NCBI GenBank assembly: GCA_900323505.1
Contig: OOIN01000030.1
Location: 124,001-188,000, forward strand
Source: Ustilago trichophora
Lineage: Eukaryota > Basidiomycota > Ustilaginomycetes > Ustilaginales > Ustilaginaceae
Length of the DNA stretch: 64,000 nt
Reading direction: 5' to 3'
In this document: positions 39,869 through 51,238 of the stretch, in pieces
Position numbering within the stretch: the stretch's first letter is position 1
How the letters are laid out: every line of letters begins with the position of its first letter
The notes under the pieces: generated by a model
Told to the model about the DNA's origin: nothing
What the model saw: the letters and a program-made list of their open reading frames with translations, nothing else
Databases searched by the model: none
Translations under genes and position numbers: made by a program

Positions 39869-42754
39869 CTAGTATGCGTTGGCATTGTAACCGCGCACCA
39901 GACGAATGTCGAGCCACATCTCGCCGATAGTTTTGTTGATCTTGGAGACGGTTTTCCGGTCTCGACCCCATTCCGACATGTAGATGCTGCTCTGCATTTG
40001 CGAAGCTTCCGAGATCGAGTGGCCGCTACCCCACCCAGTGCGCATCGAGGCGGCGCTCGACATGCCCGATCCGTAGACGGAAGGCGTTGCTCGCCCACCG
40101 GGTTGCTGCTGCTGATGGTGCTGCTGCTGCTGCTGCTGCTGCTGTTGAGGGTAGGCATGAGGGTAGGGCGCGACAGCTGCGCGCGATGTGTGGTCGAGCT
40201 GCGCTTGGGCTTCGGCCACATCCGCGGGGACGGCAATCTCGTCAGTGGTAGAGATGGCCATTCCGACATTCTGCATGTTGCCAGAGCTGCCGTTGAGGGG
40301 GGAGGCGTTGCGGCTGCCGACGGGGCGGGAGAATGCTCGAGATGCTGGGCCTTGTGTGTCGATACCGGGAGAACGAGAGCCAAAGAGCGAGGGAGACATG
40401 ACGTTGGGAGGCGTTGTGGGCGGGCTGCTGCCATCACCGGAGAGCGAGGTGAACTGCGTCTGCGTATGCATCGAAGCGGTCGTGCTCATGCCATCCGAGA
40501 ATCCACGGCTTCGACCACCGATACCCAAGTTGCGCAACGCCTTTTCAACTCCATCGCCGCCGCTGTATCTATTGGCCGGGAGCAGATCCACCTTGAGTGC
40601 GTACTTGACCTCAAGTCCATGACAACGGAAGCTAGGCGGTGTGGTGCCTGCCACCTTGAGGTTGCCCACCAAGACACGGAGACCTGCAGCCTTGGCAGCG
40701 GCAGCCGCCTCATTGATCTGCGACATTTCGTCCGGAGAACGGCTCGAACCAGGCCGAGAACCAGATTGGCTGCCCGATGAATCCGAGTTGAGAAGCAGCG
40801 CATGCACATCTACCTCCTCCAAATCAGCCACCGAGAGCAACTTCCTGCGATGCTCGGGACCGTCGTTGACATTGTCGTTGCTACTAAACGTAGTCTGAAT
40901 CAGCGAGACGCACACCAAGCTGACCAGATCTGGAATAGCACCTGCAGCTACAAACGTTCGGTCCGTCATGGCATCCGTCATACCGGTTTCAGAGCTGCCA
41001 GAGCTGGGCGCCGTGTTGGGGCGTCGACTGCCAAAGATGCTGGATCCGCCTCTGCGTGAAGAGGATCCAGGCAACCGAGCAAAACTCGACGAGGGCTTCA
41101 TGAATTTGGACATGATGCTGCGCGTCGTCTTGATCGATTCGGCGTCCGCATCGCGTTGCTGCTGCTGCTGCTGCTGCTGTTGGGGAGGGGATGCCATGGT
41201 TGAGCTCGACGACACCACAGGCGAAGATACCATTTCGATAGGATCGTCGACCTGCGTGACAGCGGGAGAGCCAGGGGCAGTCGAAGTCTCGCTTGGCGCT
41301 CTTGTGCGGACCTGCGAGAGCAGTGATGGGTCGTGGGGTCGCAGCACCACCATAATGGGCAGCACTGAGGGAGCTTGAAGTACAGGAGGGCTGGGAATGT
41401 GAAGTTCCATATCGACCGTCTTTCTGGATGCCTTGAGCAGCGATCCTGACCACTTGGCCTGCGATCGGTGAATTGACCACTGATCGCCCAAAGTTGTGTT
41501 GGGCTCGATGAACACGTCCGGGCTGATAATCGACGGCAATGTCGGCGGATGAGGCGGCATGGTTGTTGGCTCACCCAGAAAGATGAATGGCAACGTGAGC
41601 GAGTCTCCCTCGGCAGCATCCTTGGCCGACTTGCTGGAAGACTTTTTCGACTTGTCATTGCTAGGTCGGATCAGAGTCCAAGTGACCTGGTAGTAGCATC
41701 CAATACGGTAGACCTTTTCGAAGCCTTTCTCGAGAAGCTCCTTGGCCATGGGACCTTTGGCTTTGCCCTTGGTCGCCAGACGAATATCGCGCTTCTCCTG
41801 CGCAGCGTGCTTCGAGCTGATCTCAAAGCTTGGCGGGAGGGAAACGGGTACGGCCTGCATTTCGCCGTCGATGAAACGCGTCGACTTGCCCAGTGGCAGC
41901 TGCACCTGGAATGGAATGGGCAGGACCAAGTCGTCTTTCGAGATCTGGGGAGGCTCCATCATCTCCTCGTTCTTGGGAGCATACGCAGCTCGTGGACGCA
42001 CAAGGTCGTAGTTGGCTACGAGACGGTCCTTGATCTCAAAGACGGTCTTCTCGCCGCCTGTCGACCATGGCGCCAGAGCGGTACCTTGCCATACGGCCGC
42101 TGGCGATCCGGAAGTGGTATGTGCCGAGATGGTCATCATGACGTCGCAGCCTTGGGTAGCTGGCATTCGCACCACACCGCGTACCGTTGCAGCTCTTCCC
42201 GACAGCACGGGATATCCACGGTGGTCAAACGAGGAAGCAAACACCTCGACGCTAAAGTTGGGTTTCTGCTGGTTGAGCAGACGAGCCATACGGGTGGCGT
42301 CGTCGAGAGCTGGCGAGTTGGCCGCATTTGTGCTGGGCTCTCGAAGATCTGCGGTCAAACCAAACACTCGGCTCTGAAGAGGATCGACTGGACGCTGTGG
42401 TACGCCGGTATGCGAAGGCATTCGGTGTCGGAGGTTGCGGGCAGCATATGCTTGCTGAAGCGCCTCTTCGGATCCCAAGGCTGTACGAGAGGTGCCTGCT
42501 GTACTTGCGGTTCCGTTGCGCTTGGCATAGGCCGAGGCGAGGTTGTTGTAAGCCTTTGGATTCTCGACAAAAGATTGTGAGGGCGACATGGTGGAAGGCT
42601 GCGGCCTTGGCCGGGACTGGGGCGATGAGGAGGAAGAAGGAGACGAGATGGCAGAGATGGTACGAGGATCGAGTGCAGCACCGATGTTGGTTCTTGAAAG
42701 ATCGGGGAGCAGTCGTTCAGCAGGGAGGGGAGCGGGTGTAGGCGCAGACGCCAT
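39869..42754 (-). CDS. arrestin-like protein
   Basis: A 961-residue protein. After a disordered Ser/Pro-rich N-terminus, residues about 165-470 resemble an arrestin-type beta-sandwich (FSVEVFASSFDHRGYPVLSGRAATVRGVVRM, WQGTALAPWSTGGEKTVFEIKD, LVLPIPFQVQLP, CYYQVTWTLIRP, LPSIISPDVFIEPNTTLGDQW, and VLQAPSVLPIMVVLRPHDPSLL). The C-terminal half carries Ser-rich segments and two polyQ tracts (near 535 and near 870). Such proteins link Rsp5-type ubiquitin ligases to membrane transporters in fungi. I see no PPxY motif, so direct Rsp5 binding is not shown. The ATG at 42754 is the first in frame. The fold assignment is moderately sure and the exact role is an inference. Confidence 0.62.
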   Translation of the reverse strand: MASAPTPAPLPAERLLPDLSRTNIGAALDPRTISAISSPSSSSSPQSRPRPQPSTMSPSQSFVENPKAYNNLASAYAKRNGTASTAGTSRTALGSEEALQQAYAARNLRHRMPSHTGVPQRPVDPLQSRVFGLTADLREPSTNAANSPALDDATRMARLLNQQKPNFSVEVFASSFDHRGYPVLSGRAATVRGVVRMPATQGCDVMMTISAHTTSGSPAAVWQGTALAPWSTGGEKTVFEIKDRLVANYDLVRPRAAYAPKNEEMMEPPQISKDDLVLPIPFQVQLPLGKSTRFIDGEMQAVPVSLPPSFEISSKHAAQEKRDIRLATKGKAKGPMAKELLEKGFEKVYRIGCYYQVTWTLIRPSNDKSKKSSSKSAKDAAEGDSLTLPFIFLGEPTTMPPHPPTLPSIISPDVFIEPNTTLGDQWSIHRSQAKWSGSLLKASRKTVDMELHIPSPPVLQAPSVLPIMVVLRPHDPSLLSQVRTRAPSETSTAPGSPAVTQVDDPIEMVSSPVVSSSSTMASPPQQQQQQQQQRDADAESIKTTRSIMSKFMKPSSSFARLPGSSSRRGGSSIFGSRRPNTAPSSGSSETGMTDAMTDRTFVAAGAIPDLVSLVCVSLIQTTFSSNDNVNDGPEHRRKLLSVADLEEVDVHALLLNSDSSGSQSGSRPGSSRSPDEMSQINEAAAAAKAAGLRVLVGNLKVAGTTPPSFRCHGLEVKYALKVDLLPANRYSGGDGVEKALRNLGIGGRSRGFSDGMSTTASMHTQTQFTSLSGDGSSPPTTPPNVMSPSLFGSRSPGIDTQGPASRAFSRPVGSRNASPLNGSSGNMQNVGMAISTTDEIAVPADVAEAQAQLDHTSRAAVAPYPHAYPQQQQQQQQQHHQQQQPGGRATPSVYGSGMSSAASMRTGWGSGHSISEASQMQSSIYMSEWGRDRKTVSKINKTIGEMWLDIRLVRGYNANAY

Positions 42755-45700
42755 CTTCTATCCGTCAACCGGACGTCGTTTGTTGGAGCAGATCTGGCTG
42801 CTTGTGCTCGTGCTTGAGCTGCTGTTACTGCTGCTCGACGTGGTAGCAAGAAGCGATGGCGAAATGCAGTCTGAGAAAGCCGGAACGGTGAATAGCTCGG
42901 GCTTATCAGCAAGGGTGGGAACGAGGCCGGCCGGATGGTTGTGCTACTGGGATAGATCCAGTGGATGGGAGCTCGGAAACGCTAAACCCGAGCGTCCGTT
43001 TGGATGCGGAGAGACGACGAGGGGAAGAGAGTCAGGCAGGAACCCGGGTGTCGCAGCAGGAGCAGGCTAAGGGAAAAAGTGGAACGAGCCAAGGACGAGC
43101 TTGATGTAAAAGGACTCGAAACTGTAAAGCTTGAGAGGAGCCGAATTTTTGCTGCGCAACTGTCAAAAGGACGTGGGCTGTTTGGCGGGCTGAGCTGAGG
43201 TGCAGGAGCGACGTGCGGCTAATGATGTGGCACAAGAGTGGCGAGCGAGAGAGAGATTTGAGATGAAGCTCTTGTGTGTGCGTGTGTGAAATGAAGTGCC
43301 TGCGTGATGGCACGTGTGGTGGACGTTTTGGTGTGATGCGCTGGTGCAGTGTCGAATGGCTGAAACGAGGGCTGGCAATAGTGGCGCTGATGCTACGTTT
43401 TGCTGTTTTTCGAGGGTTCGGATATAAGGAAGCAGGGGAGGAGGACAAGGAGAACAAGGTTGCAAGAGCGTTGGAACGGGGAGGTGAGGGAGGGACCACA
43501 GTGGAAGGATTTCCGACGACCTGGAGCTTAAAGCTTGATTGGATGGAGATGGGGATTGCGCAGGGGCAGGGAAAGGCGGGAAAAGCGTAGTAGAGTGATT
43601 AAAGTTCTACACAGAAGGGCAAGTGAGATTCAAGTCACCGGTGTGTGGATGGGGCATATATGGGAAAAGCTTGAGGCTCCGTCGGAAGCACGAGATGAAG
43701 GTGTAGAGAGTGATTGAGGGATGAATGCGCTTCGGATGTCACTGTGGAAAGGTAGGACGACGATTGATGAGATGAGCGTGCGAGGTGGCAGATGCGGGTT
43801 GGCGTTGCCACTGTAAAGGGTTCCTAAAGACTAGCTGAGGAACGTGGGTGGGCGGTCGCTGTTGAAGAGGTGGGAGCGACGGTAACAGTTGTTCAATGGC
43901 GAAGTGGGTCGCGGATGAGGCGGCAACGAGAAAGAAGCAGCACGTGAAGAATGTCGAAAGAAAGCGACGAGGGGATGCACCAAAGAGTCCAAAGGTCGGA
44001 GGTCGATGCAAGTGTGTATATGAGAGAGGATATGGAGGAGGAGAGGAGGAGGAGGAGGAGGAGGAGGGGACGAGGATGACCGGGAAGCAACGGAAAGGAG
44101 ATGGATATGGAGAGGCTAGAGCCAAAAGGGCGAGACTGGGAGGGAGAAAGAGACTTGTCTCAGCCACGCTCCGCTCAGAGAGACCAAGAGAGAGAGATCC
44201 AAAAAAAGGCTTGGCCTACGTTGAATTTGACAAGAGAGGCAGAGCGAAGAGCGAGTGAATGTGCAGGCAGGTACAGTACAGTACAGTACATTATTACTGT
44301 TACCACGAGAGAGAGAGTGTGTGTGTGTGTCGAATAAAGCGTGGCAGGAAAGCAGAATCCTAAAGAGAGACAAGGGAGAGGGCGGGGCGGCATTGGAGCA
44401 TTGGAGCATGAGAATCGCAGGAACACACGCGCACATCCATTCACACAAATTCAAAATTGGGCAACAGGAGAGAGCATTGAGATCAGCGCACACACAGTGT
44501 CTCGCAAACCAGAGGACAACAAAAAGGGGACAAAACACGAGTTCCGACCGATTGGTTGAACCCTTTTCAAATCCGAGTACAGCACAGTACAGTACTCAGT
44601 ATCACATCCAGCTTCCATTCCAAGCATATCAGCAAAGGCATGAGTCTGACCCTGGCTATTGGGGAGATTTTGCTTGACATGGTTCTCTGAATGCTGTTGG
44701 CAGTATTGGCAGGAATGGGTTTGCGATTGCCAGCGATACGTCGGTCCAATCGGTCCAATTGCAACGGCAAGGGCAAGGGCAAGGGCAAGGGCAAGGCGAC
44801 AATGAAAGGTCAAGAGCAACGAGGCGAGTCAAAGGGGCGGAAGGGGGCTCGCTTGGCAAGGTTTTGGCAGGACCCGGCATGAATTTGCAAAACAAAAACC
44901 AAAGAGAGAAAAAAAAGGGTCGAACCCAACACGCAGTCCGGCCACGCACAGACACGGGAACAACGGTACACGCACATACAACTTATTGCCCAGCCCAAGC
45001 CAAAAGAGAAGTCGGGAAAGAATTTTTTATATTTAAAAGTATAAAAATGCAAGAGAGCGGCACAACAGCCACGCGCTCCCTTGCTTAATTTCACGCCTCA
45101 ACTCAGCTTTCTTCAGCCAAGAGGGACGGGGAGCTGGACAAGTCTCTCTCTCTCTCTGTGTAACAAACGCATTGGATCCGCGGTCCACGATAGCACAAAG
45201 CCAAAACATCAACCCATACAGTACAGTGCAGTATTGTAGATTGCATCGAAATGGCTGACTGAGCACGAACCTCACCTATCTGGAAAGAAGAAACGAAGCG
45301 GGATGGATCGACACAAATGAGTGACAATCCCGTATGCGAGCAACAACAACATTGACTCTGTCAATTCGGACCAACAAATGGCTGGCCTCGGTATCTCTTC
45401 ATTACCAACATCCTCATCGATACTAGAGAGCAAGGGAGGGAGGATGGGCACGAGGCACGCAACGCTTTCCGAACAGAAATAATTAAATAAATTAAATAAA
45501 TAAAAAAGTTGCATGAAAATGCCTCTCTGATTTAAGCGAAGCTGTGGGCGTGTCAAGTCGGCACACTACGATTGGTCATTTAGCAGCAGCACACCGACAA
45601 AAGAGAGAGATAGAGATGCATTAAAATGAAATCACATAGGACAAATACAAAGCTACTGTGGAAATTTCCCAAGTTCCGATTCCGGCTGCGAAACGTTTGT

Positions 45701-47571
45701 CTACTGTCCATATGCCCTTCCAATTTCCACTCTCAAAGAACATTTCAAGTACAGCACAGTAGAGTACAATACAGAAAAACGTGAGCACATAGCAAAGGTT
45801 AAGGCGAATTTATGCCCACGATGGCCAGGGAGAAATCAAGTCAAACAGAGATACAGTAGATGATCTCTAGCGCGTTCGCCCATACAGTACACGACGCACT
45901 GCAAGAGAAATTCAGGAACACACACACACGCACACACAGCTCTTCCGCCCTCTCTTTTGACTCCGACACTTTTTTCGCGTGGCTCAACGGACGGCCAAGT
46001 TTTTTTTTTTTTTTTTTGTGAAACATATTTGACCAACTCTCCCTGTCAACAGTATCATGCTGTGTAATGCTTTATGCATTTTCACATAGTTTGGGCTCAA
46101 GACCGAATAAGTTTCCCAACGTCGGAAAGCATAGCAGCCAAAAATATATACATGTGTGTGTGTGTGTGTGTTTCCGGCGAATCCGCCGTACCGAGAAAAA
46201 AAAGCTCTTGCTCGGATTTGGTCGGTCCGATCTTACATATCCTTTAGCTTGATTCAAAAAGCAGGAACAATTCAACCTAACTGCACCTGCAGCAACGTGT
46301 TGAAATTCTCGCTCGCATTTGAGACTGTACTGCACTGTACTGTAATGCAATTGCTGTCACCACATCACTACACAATGCCTGGATCGGGAACGGAAAAAAA
46401 AAATAGAAAAAGAAAAAGAAAAAGAAAAAGAAAAGAAAAGCTTCTCTTTCCTCTTACATGCCGATTTGAAAGCAAAGAGAAGTGATCAGGCCGGCCTCAT
46501 GCGCCAAGCCCGATCTTTCAAGGCGGTGCGCGGACAAGTCTCTTGGCGTCTCTCGCCTATCCAATCTTTTGCCAAGCATGGTCTACCCCGCCTTCTTTCG
46601 TTGGGCCAAGAGAAAAGCGTCTATCTGAACCTGTCGCTTGTACAGTACTGACGTTGGCTTGGCTCCTCACTTTACTCATCTACTGTGTACAGTACAGCTG
46701 ATGCAAATTTCCCTGGCTTGCCCCGTGTTGGCAAGTGATGCGATTCTTGGATTGAACAACGAGGAAAGAATCGATTGATTCGATCTGACATGAAGGACTT
46801 GGTTTAAATTTGTCTGATACGCCATGCTGAAGCGACAAGTCTTCAAAACAGCGCTCTGATCGACTCAACTTAGCGAGTGCAGGGCATACTCAATCAAAGC
46901 GAGGTGTCCACGTCTCATATCTGACAAGATCTCGCCTCTCCCACGCTTCGCCTCGCTTCGCGCGTGCTTGCCGACAAAAAAAAAAAAGCAAAGAGCAAAT
47001 GAACCCAAGAGCGGCAAAATGTAGACTACTTGTCGTACCGAATGCCATCTTCTAACAATACCAACCTTTCTTTTCCCTACTTGGCGAGGTAGTTCGGCAA
47101 AGAAAGGAAGAAATACAGGCAAGCCGAGTGAGGAATTCTGGTGGGGAAAGGGGAAAGGGTAGGTCCCGTACGTACATGTCATTATAACAGCTCCATCCAC
47201 AAAATGCATGGAAATGAGCCAGCTTGTAAGGCGTGGTGTGGGTCGAAAGGGAGAGCTTTCCGAGTTCTCGGTGCCAAGTCTTGCTTTTTGTGATTGTACA
47301 AGACTCGAAGCTCGACCACTTTGAAAGGTCGACGACGGACACATCAGCCCTTCAAGTGTACCCGCTTCAAGTATCGCCATCTTGCAACTAAGGCTGCACA
47401 TGACGCTCCAGTTGTCAAGCATGAAAACTTCTTGTCATCTAAGATCCCGCCAACTTTCTACTCTGTTCAACCACACCGCACCACAATACTACTATTCCCA
47501 GAGAACAACATCAAGATGTGAGATACGTATATAAATTGTAATGCAAGAAGAACGCAACTCTTTTTTGAACA
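42755..47571. other. gene-poor region of about 4.8 kb upstream of the arrestin-like gene
   Basis: No convincing coding sequence on either strand; the open frames are under about 190 codons and low in complexity. It holds the arrestin promoter and, at its far end, the 3' region of the transporter. It is the richest part of the window in GTACA/TGTAC motifs: about 44271, 44584, 45217, 45749, 45883, 46324, 46640 and 46687. Other repeats are a GGCAAG hexamer run (about 44766-44796), a T run (46000-46017), a TG run (about 46154-46171) and an AAAAAG run (about 46405-46440). Confidence 0.5.
44271..44290 (+). repeat. (GTACA)4 pentanucleotide repeat
   Basis: Four perfect GTACA units, the longest uninterrupted example of the motif that recurs between genes throughout the window. 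Confidence 0.95.
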
Positions 47572-49737
47572 TCAGTAAACGCGCATTCCTCTTGTATCGT
47601 AAGGTAAGAAAGCCAAAGCAATGGGGCAAAGCAAAGTGATGCTGCCTGCCAGATAAAGTACGTGTTTTGCCTGTTGTTCCGTTTTATCCGCATAGAGCGG
47701 ATCTGCCGCCAGCGGAGCCACGATGCTCGCAACCCTACCCAATGTCGAAGCGAGTCCACTGGCTGTACCTCTGACTTGACTTGGATAGATTTCGGGAACG
47801 AACGCATAAAGGATCGAGTTGAAAAACGACTGAAAAAAGTACTCCATAGCATTTGCGCCAACAGAGCCAGCCTGGGAATTGACGACGGTAAAGACGAAGA
47901 AAGAAACCGCCATCAAGGCGGATGAAACCACCATCGCCCACTGTCTACCCAGTTTGGGTACTTCGATCATGGCCGCACCGAAAGCAACTGCAAAGATTCC
48001 CGGAAAGTAGACGAGAATGTAGTTGCGATAGGTCGTCTCGATCGACAAATCTTCCTCTGCTCCTTTTGCACGCAGGATCTGGGGTAGATAAAATCCGGCC
48101 AAGGTGAAGCCCCAGAAATCAGCAATAAAGGTGATCCAGATAATGATTGTAACTCGAGCCATGGTTCGATTGCGGAAGAGCGTTTTAGCATTGAGGAACA
48201 AGGAGACCATCTCCTTTGCTGATCTCTTTGCCGATTCCCATTGACTCCGCTTCTTTCCCCCAGCGTGAAGTCCTTCGTGCGCTTCATCCTCCTCCTCTTC
48301 CTCCTCCGAGGCTATGTATTCGTGTCCTTGGTGGGCAGCAATGCGCCTTGCCGCCTCTCTAAAATCGGCCTGGCTAAACAGTGGTTGCAGTTTGCTCTTG
48401 TTGGTGGTGAGAATTTGTTGGATGATTTTGAGTGCCTTTGCATCTTTGCCTCTGGCGAGGAGGTATTGGGGAGATTCACGGAAGCTAAAGATGAAGAAAC
48501 GGGCGACAAAGATGAGCCAAGTAATGCATCCGAGCGTGTATAGGGTGTAACGCCATCCCATGTTGTTGGATCGGGTGCAGGTGGCAGCTGATTCACACGA
48601 GTATTTAGGGATCAGGCCGTACGATATTCCGGAGCAAACCAGCACGCCCAGGGGTTGGAAGAGCGAGAGGGCAGCGACGAGGAAGCGCCTGTTGGTGGGG
48701 AGGAATTCGAGAGTGATGGTGGCATCAATGGGGATGTTGCCTCCGATTCCAAAGCCAATGAAAGCGGATAGTACGCAGAGGGTGTCGAAGCTGTGTGCGC
48801 CTCCACTGGCAATGCCAAAGACCGAGGCGATAAAGGTGGTCAGGTAGAAACTCCATCGTCTGCCCACAACATCGACCGCAAACCCAAAGAAGAAGGCACC
48901 CACAGTGAGACCTGCCGAAAACGCCGTTTGTAAAGGCCCTGTAGCCCCATGAATCTCGCCATCAAACTCGTACGCCACCTGGGTGACGATAAGCCCAAGG
49001 GCTTGCGCCCAAAGTAGATCGATAAAGTATCCACAACCGCAGAGGAACCAGATGCAGATCTGATACTTTCCCATCCCCATTCTATCAAGCTCGGCAGAGA
49101 TCATCATAGACTTGTTCTCGTGCAGAGTCTTGGACGGGTCGAAAATGTCATCAAACGTGAGATCCCCCGGTCCCCGGCTTGCCTCTCCAGTTGGAGAATG
49201 CGAACCCGTCGGAGAGTGCGTAGAGGTGTACAGCTGACCACCGTCGGGACCGTTAGATTTGGCCGCAGCCTCATCGTCCTTGAAGTGATCTGCGAGTCTG
49301 TGCGAGCTGGAGCGTTTCATCTTGATCGAGTTGGACCGTTTTGTACCCGTCTTGCGGGAGTAAGAGGAGGAAGGGTTACGTTGCAAAAAGGGACGCCGTG
49401 CGCCGTCGTCTCGATCGCGACGGTAGTAGTCTTCTTCGTCGTCGTCGTCGTAAAAGTCGTCTGTGGATGTGGTATCCTGATCTGGATCTTGTTGTTGATG
49501 TTGTTGTTGGTTGTGGTGCTGCTGGGATGATGAAGTATAACTCCGTCTGTCGAGCGCACGAGACTTGCCGTTTCCGTTACGGGACTGGGAGACAGATGTT
49601 CGTGGTGTAGAGCCGTGCGACTGGTAGAACGGCGGGTCGGGCGAGGATCGCAGAGGGGCCGTTTGCGAGTTGACGGGTGGTGGTGAGGCGGATGATGGTA
49701 TTGAGGAAGGATGAGTGATGGCGGAGGAGGGAGGCAT
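47572..49737 (-). CDS. major facilitator superfamily transporter, sugar-porter-like
   Basis: A 721-residue transporter with a long hydrophilic N-terminus (about 1-220; Ser-, Gln- and Asp/Arg-rich) followed by 12 predicted membrane segments. The first begins near 226 (YQICIWFLCGCGYFIDLLWAQALGLI). Family marks include FGFAVDVVGRRW (loop 2-3 motif), GGNIPIDATITLEFLPTNRR, and FRESPQYLLARGKDAKAL after segment 6. A charged central loop contains an acidic run (EEEEEEDEAHEG). It ends FLPYDTRGMRVY. The pattern matches fungal transporters annotated as SV2-like or metabolite/H+ symporters, but no substrate is readable. The start is the first in-frame ATG; a shorter form starting at an internal Met is possible because the N-terminal tail is disordered. 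Confidence 0.85.
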   Translation of the reverse strand: MPPSSAITHPSSIPSSASPPPVNSQTAPLRSSPDPPFYQSHGSTPRTSVSQSRNGNGKSRALDRRSYTSSSQQHHNQQQHQQQDPDQDTTSTDDFYDDDDEEDYYRRDRDDGARRPFLQRNPSSSYSRKTGTKRSNSIKMKRSSSHRLADHFKDDEAAAKSNGPDGGQLYTSTHSPTGSHSPTGEASRGPGDLTFDDIFDPSKTLHENKSMMISAELDRMGMGKYQICIWFLCGCGYFIDLLWAQALGLIVTQVAYEFDGEIHGATGPLQTAFSAGLTVGAFFFGFAVDVVGRRWSFYLTTFIASVFGIASGGAHSFDTLCVLSAFIGFGIGGNIPIDATITLEFLPTNRRFLVAALSLFQPLGVLVCSGISYGLIPKYSCESAATCTRSNNMGWRYTLYTLGCITWLIFVARFFIFSFRESPQYLLARGKDAKALKIIQQILTTNKSKLQPLFSQADFREAARRIAAHQGHEYIASEEEEEEDEAHEGLHAGGKKRSQWESAKRSAKEMVSLFLNAKTLFRNRTMARVTIIIWITFIADFWGFTLAGFYLPQILRAKGAEEDLSIETTYRNYILVYFPGIFAVAFGAAMIEVPKLGRQWAMVVSSALMAVSFFVFTVVNSQAGSVGANAMEYFFQSFFNSILYAFVPEIYPSQVRGTASGLASTLGRVASIVAPLAADPLYADKTEQQAKHVLYLAGSITLLCPIALAFLPYDTRGMRVY

Positions 49738-50241
49738 TGCTGGCTCTCAAGACCGCTTAGGGATATGATGGCAAGAAACAAAGAGGAAATGATGGGTTCA
49801 GTGAAGATGGAGAAAGAGGTAAATGGCCAAAATGGCAATGTTGTTGCAGCGACGAGTGTAACTGCAAGATGGCGGAAGCGCGCAATGCGTATGCGTTGGT
49901 GTTGGAGATTGACGTGCGCTAGAGGAGCTGTGGTGGACAGGCTTGAGAGAAAGGAGAGGGGCAAAAGGATACACAACAGGAGGATTCGAAACCTCGGCTA
50001 CGAGTTGAGCGAACAACGTTTCGTAAGGGGAGAAGAAGGTAGGAGGAGATGGTGTCAGACAGTTGAACACGAGGCGAGGCTGCAAGAGAGAGAGAAAGAA
50101 AAAAGCCAGAGAACAACGTCTGTGTGTCAAGCGGGGCGGCAAAAGCGGCGCTTGAGGGAGGTGAGACAAAAGCGATGTCGAGAAACAACATCGCATACAA
50201 GATGGAGTGAGTACAAGTGCATACTGTAAGCCAAAGGCGCT

Positions 50242-50245
<4 letters not shown>

Positions 50246-50281
<36 letters not shown>
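50246..50281. repeat. (GA)18 microsatellite
   Basis: An uninterrupted GA run in the divergent spacer upstream of the COQ11-COQ10 gene. Confidence 0.95.
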
Positions 50282-50282
<1 letters not shown>

Positions 50283-50872
50283 GCATCAAGCAACGGCGAC
50301 CAAAAAAAAGGATGCCTGACGTACACATTTCTCATGCACGGCTGAGTTTGGAACCGTTCCCCCTTTTCTGTGTTCGACGTCGTTCAGCGGGCCCTGATCT
50401 CAGAAACGACTCGTCTCTGAAATCTCTTCTCCTCCATCTCTTTTGAAAAGTCGGACAGCTTGCGCGTGGATGTACATTGAAACAGGTACAATCGAGAAGA
50501 TTGCACGAGGGAGAGGCGGGTGTACTGTAGCCGTTTGTTTGACAACAGAGAAGCGCCCGAGAGGAAAGCAAGGAGAAATGCACATGGCTTGTCAGCAGAA
50601 CATGAATCGATGGTCAACTGCAGCAGCCTTTTCTCGCCTAAACGAAGCAAGCCGCCCAAGCGAGAGCAAAAGTACAGTATCAACACGAACAGACGCCATC
50701 ATGGAGAACGCGCGCTAAAGAGAGAAGCCAGCTTCCATGCCAATGTCACACTTCCTTGCACCTGCCTGAGCCTTACAATATGAACGAGATGCAAAAACAA
50801 AGGTAGTGATAGATGCTCGGATGTCATTCAAGAGCTGTTTTGGCGCCGAGAGGTGTGTGGGGCAGCAGCAAG

Positions 50873-50909
50873 GTACAGTGCTGTACTGTACAGTACTGTA
50901 CTGTACTGA
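50873..50909. repeat. GTACA/TGTAC motif cluster with 14-bp palindrome
   Basis: A mixed array of GTACAGT and CTGTACT units. At 50883-50896 it contains GTACTGTACAGTAC, which equals its own reverse complement. It lies about 330 bases upstream of the COQ11-COQ10 start. Confidence 0.95.
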
Positions 50910-51238
50910 CAGCGGATTCCGGTGCAGGCATATTGAGAAAGCAAAGCAAAATGCAGGGTCCAATGTTGGCGTGTTTTCCAGGCACTTTTCCAGCATCGTT
51001 TGTCGGGATCGGTGTACGCTCCCAGTGCTTGGCTAAGGGTGCAGGTCGAACATGTGATTACATAATGCTGATATGCATCTTCCAAGCTAGCACTTTCTTC
51101 CCGCAAGCCGAAGCTCAGCTCCACATGAATTCAACCTTGCCTGTCAATTTTCATAGTCAAGTCCATTCATTCGATTCCTTTACTTGCTGTTGTCAAAAGA
51201 CCATCTCGTTCAACTCATCTCGCTCGCGCCAACAAAAT

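Larger units (their letters stand above)
49738..51238. other. divergent upstream region, transporter / COQ11-COQ10
   Basis: No gene is recognised. It holds a long GA run, and GTACAGTA-type motifs at about 50522, 50672 and 50873-50909. Confidence 0.5.
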
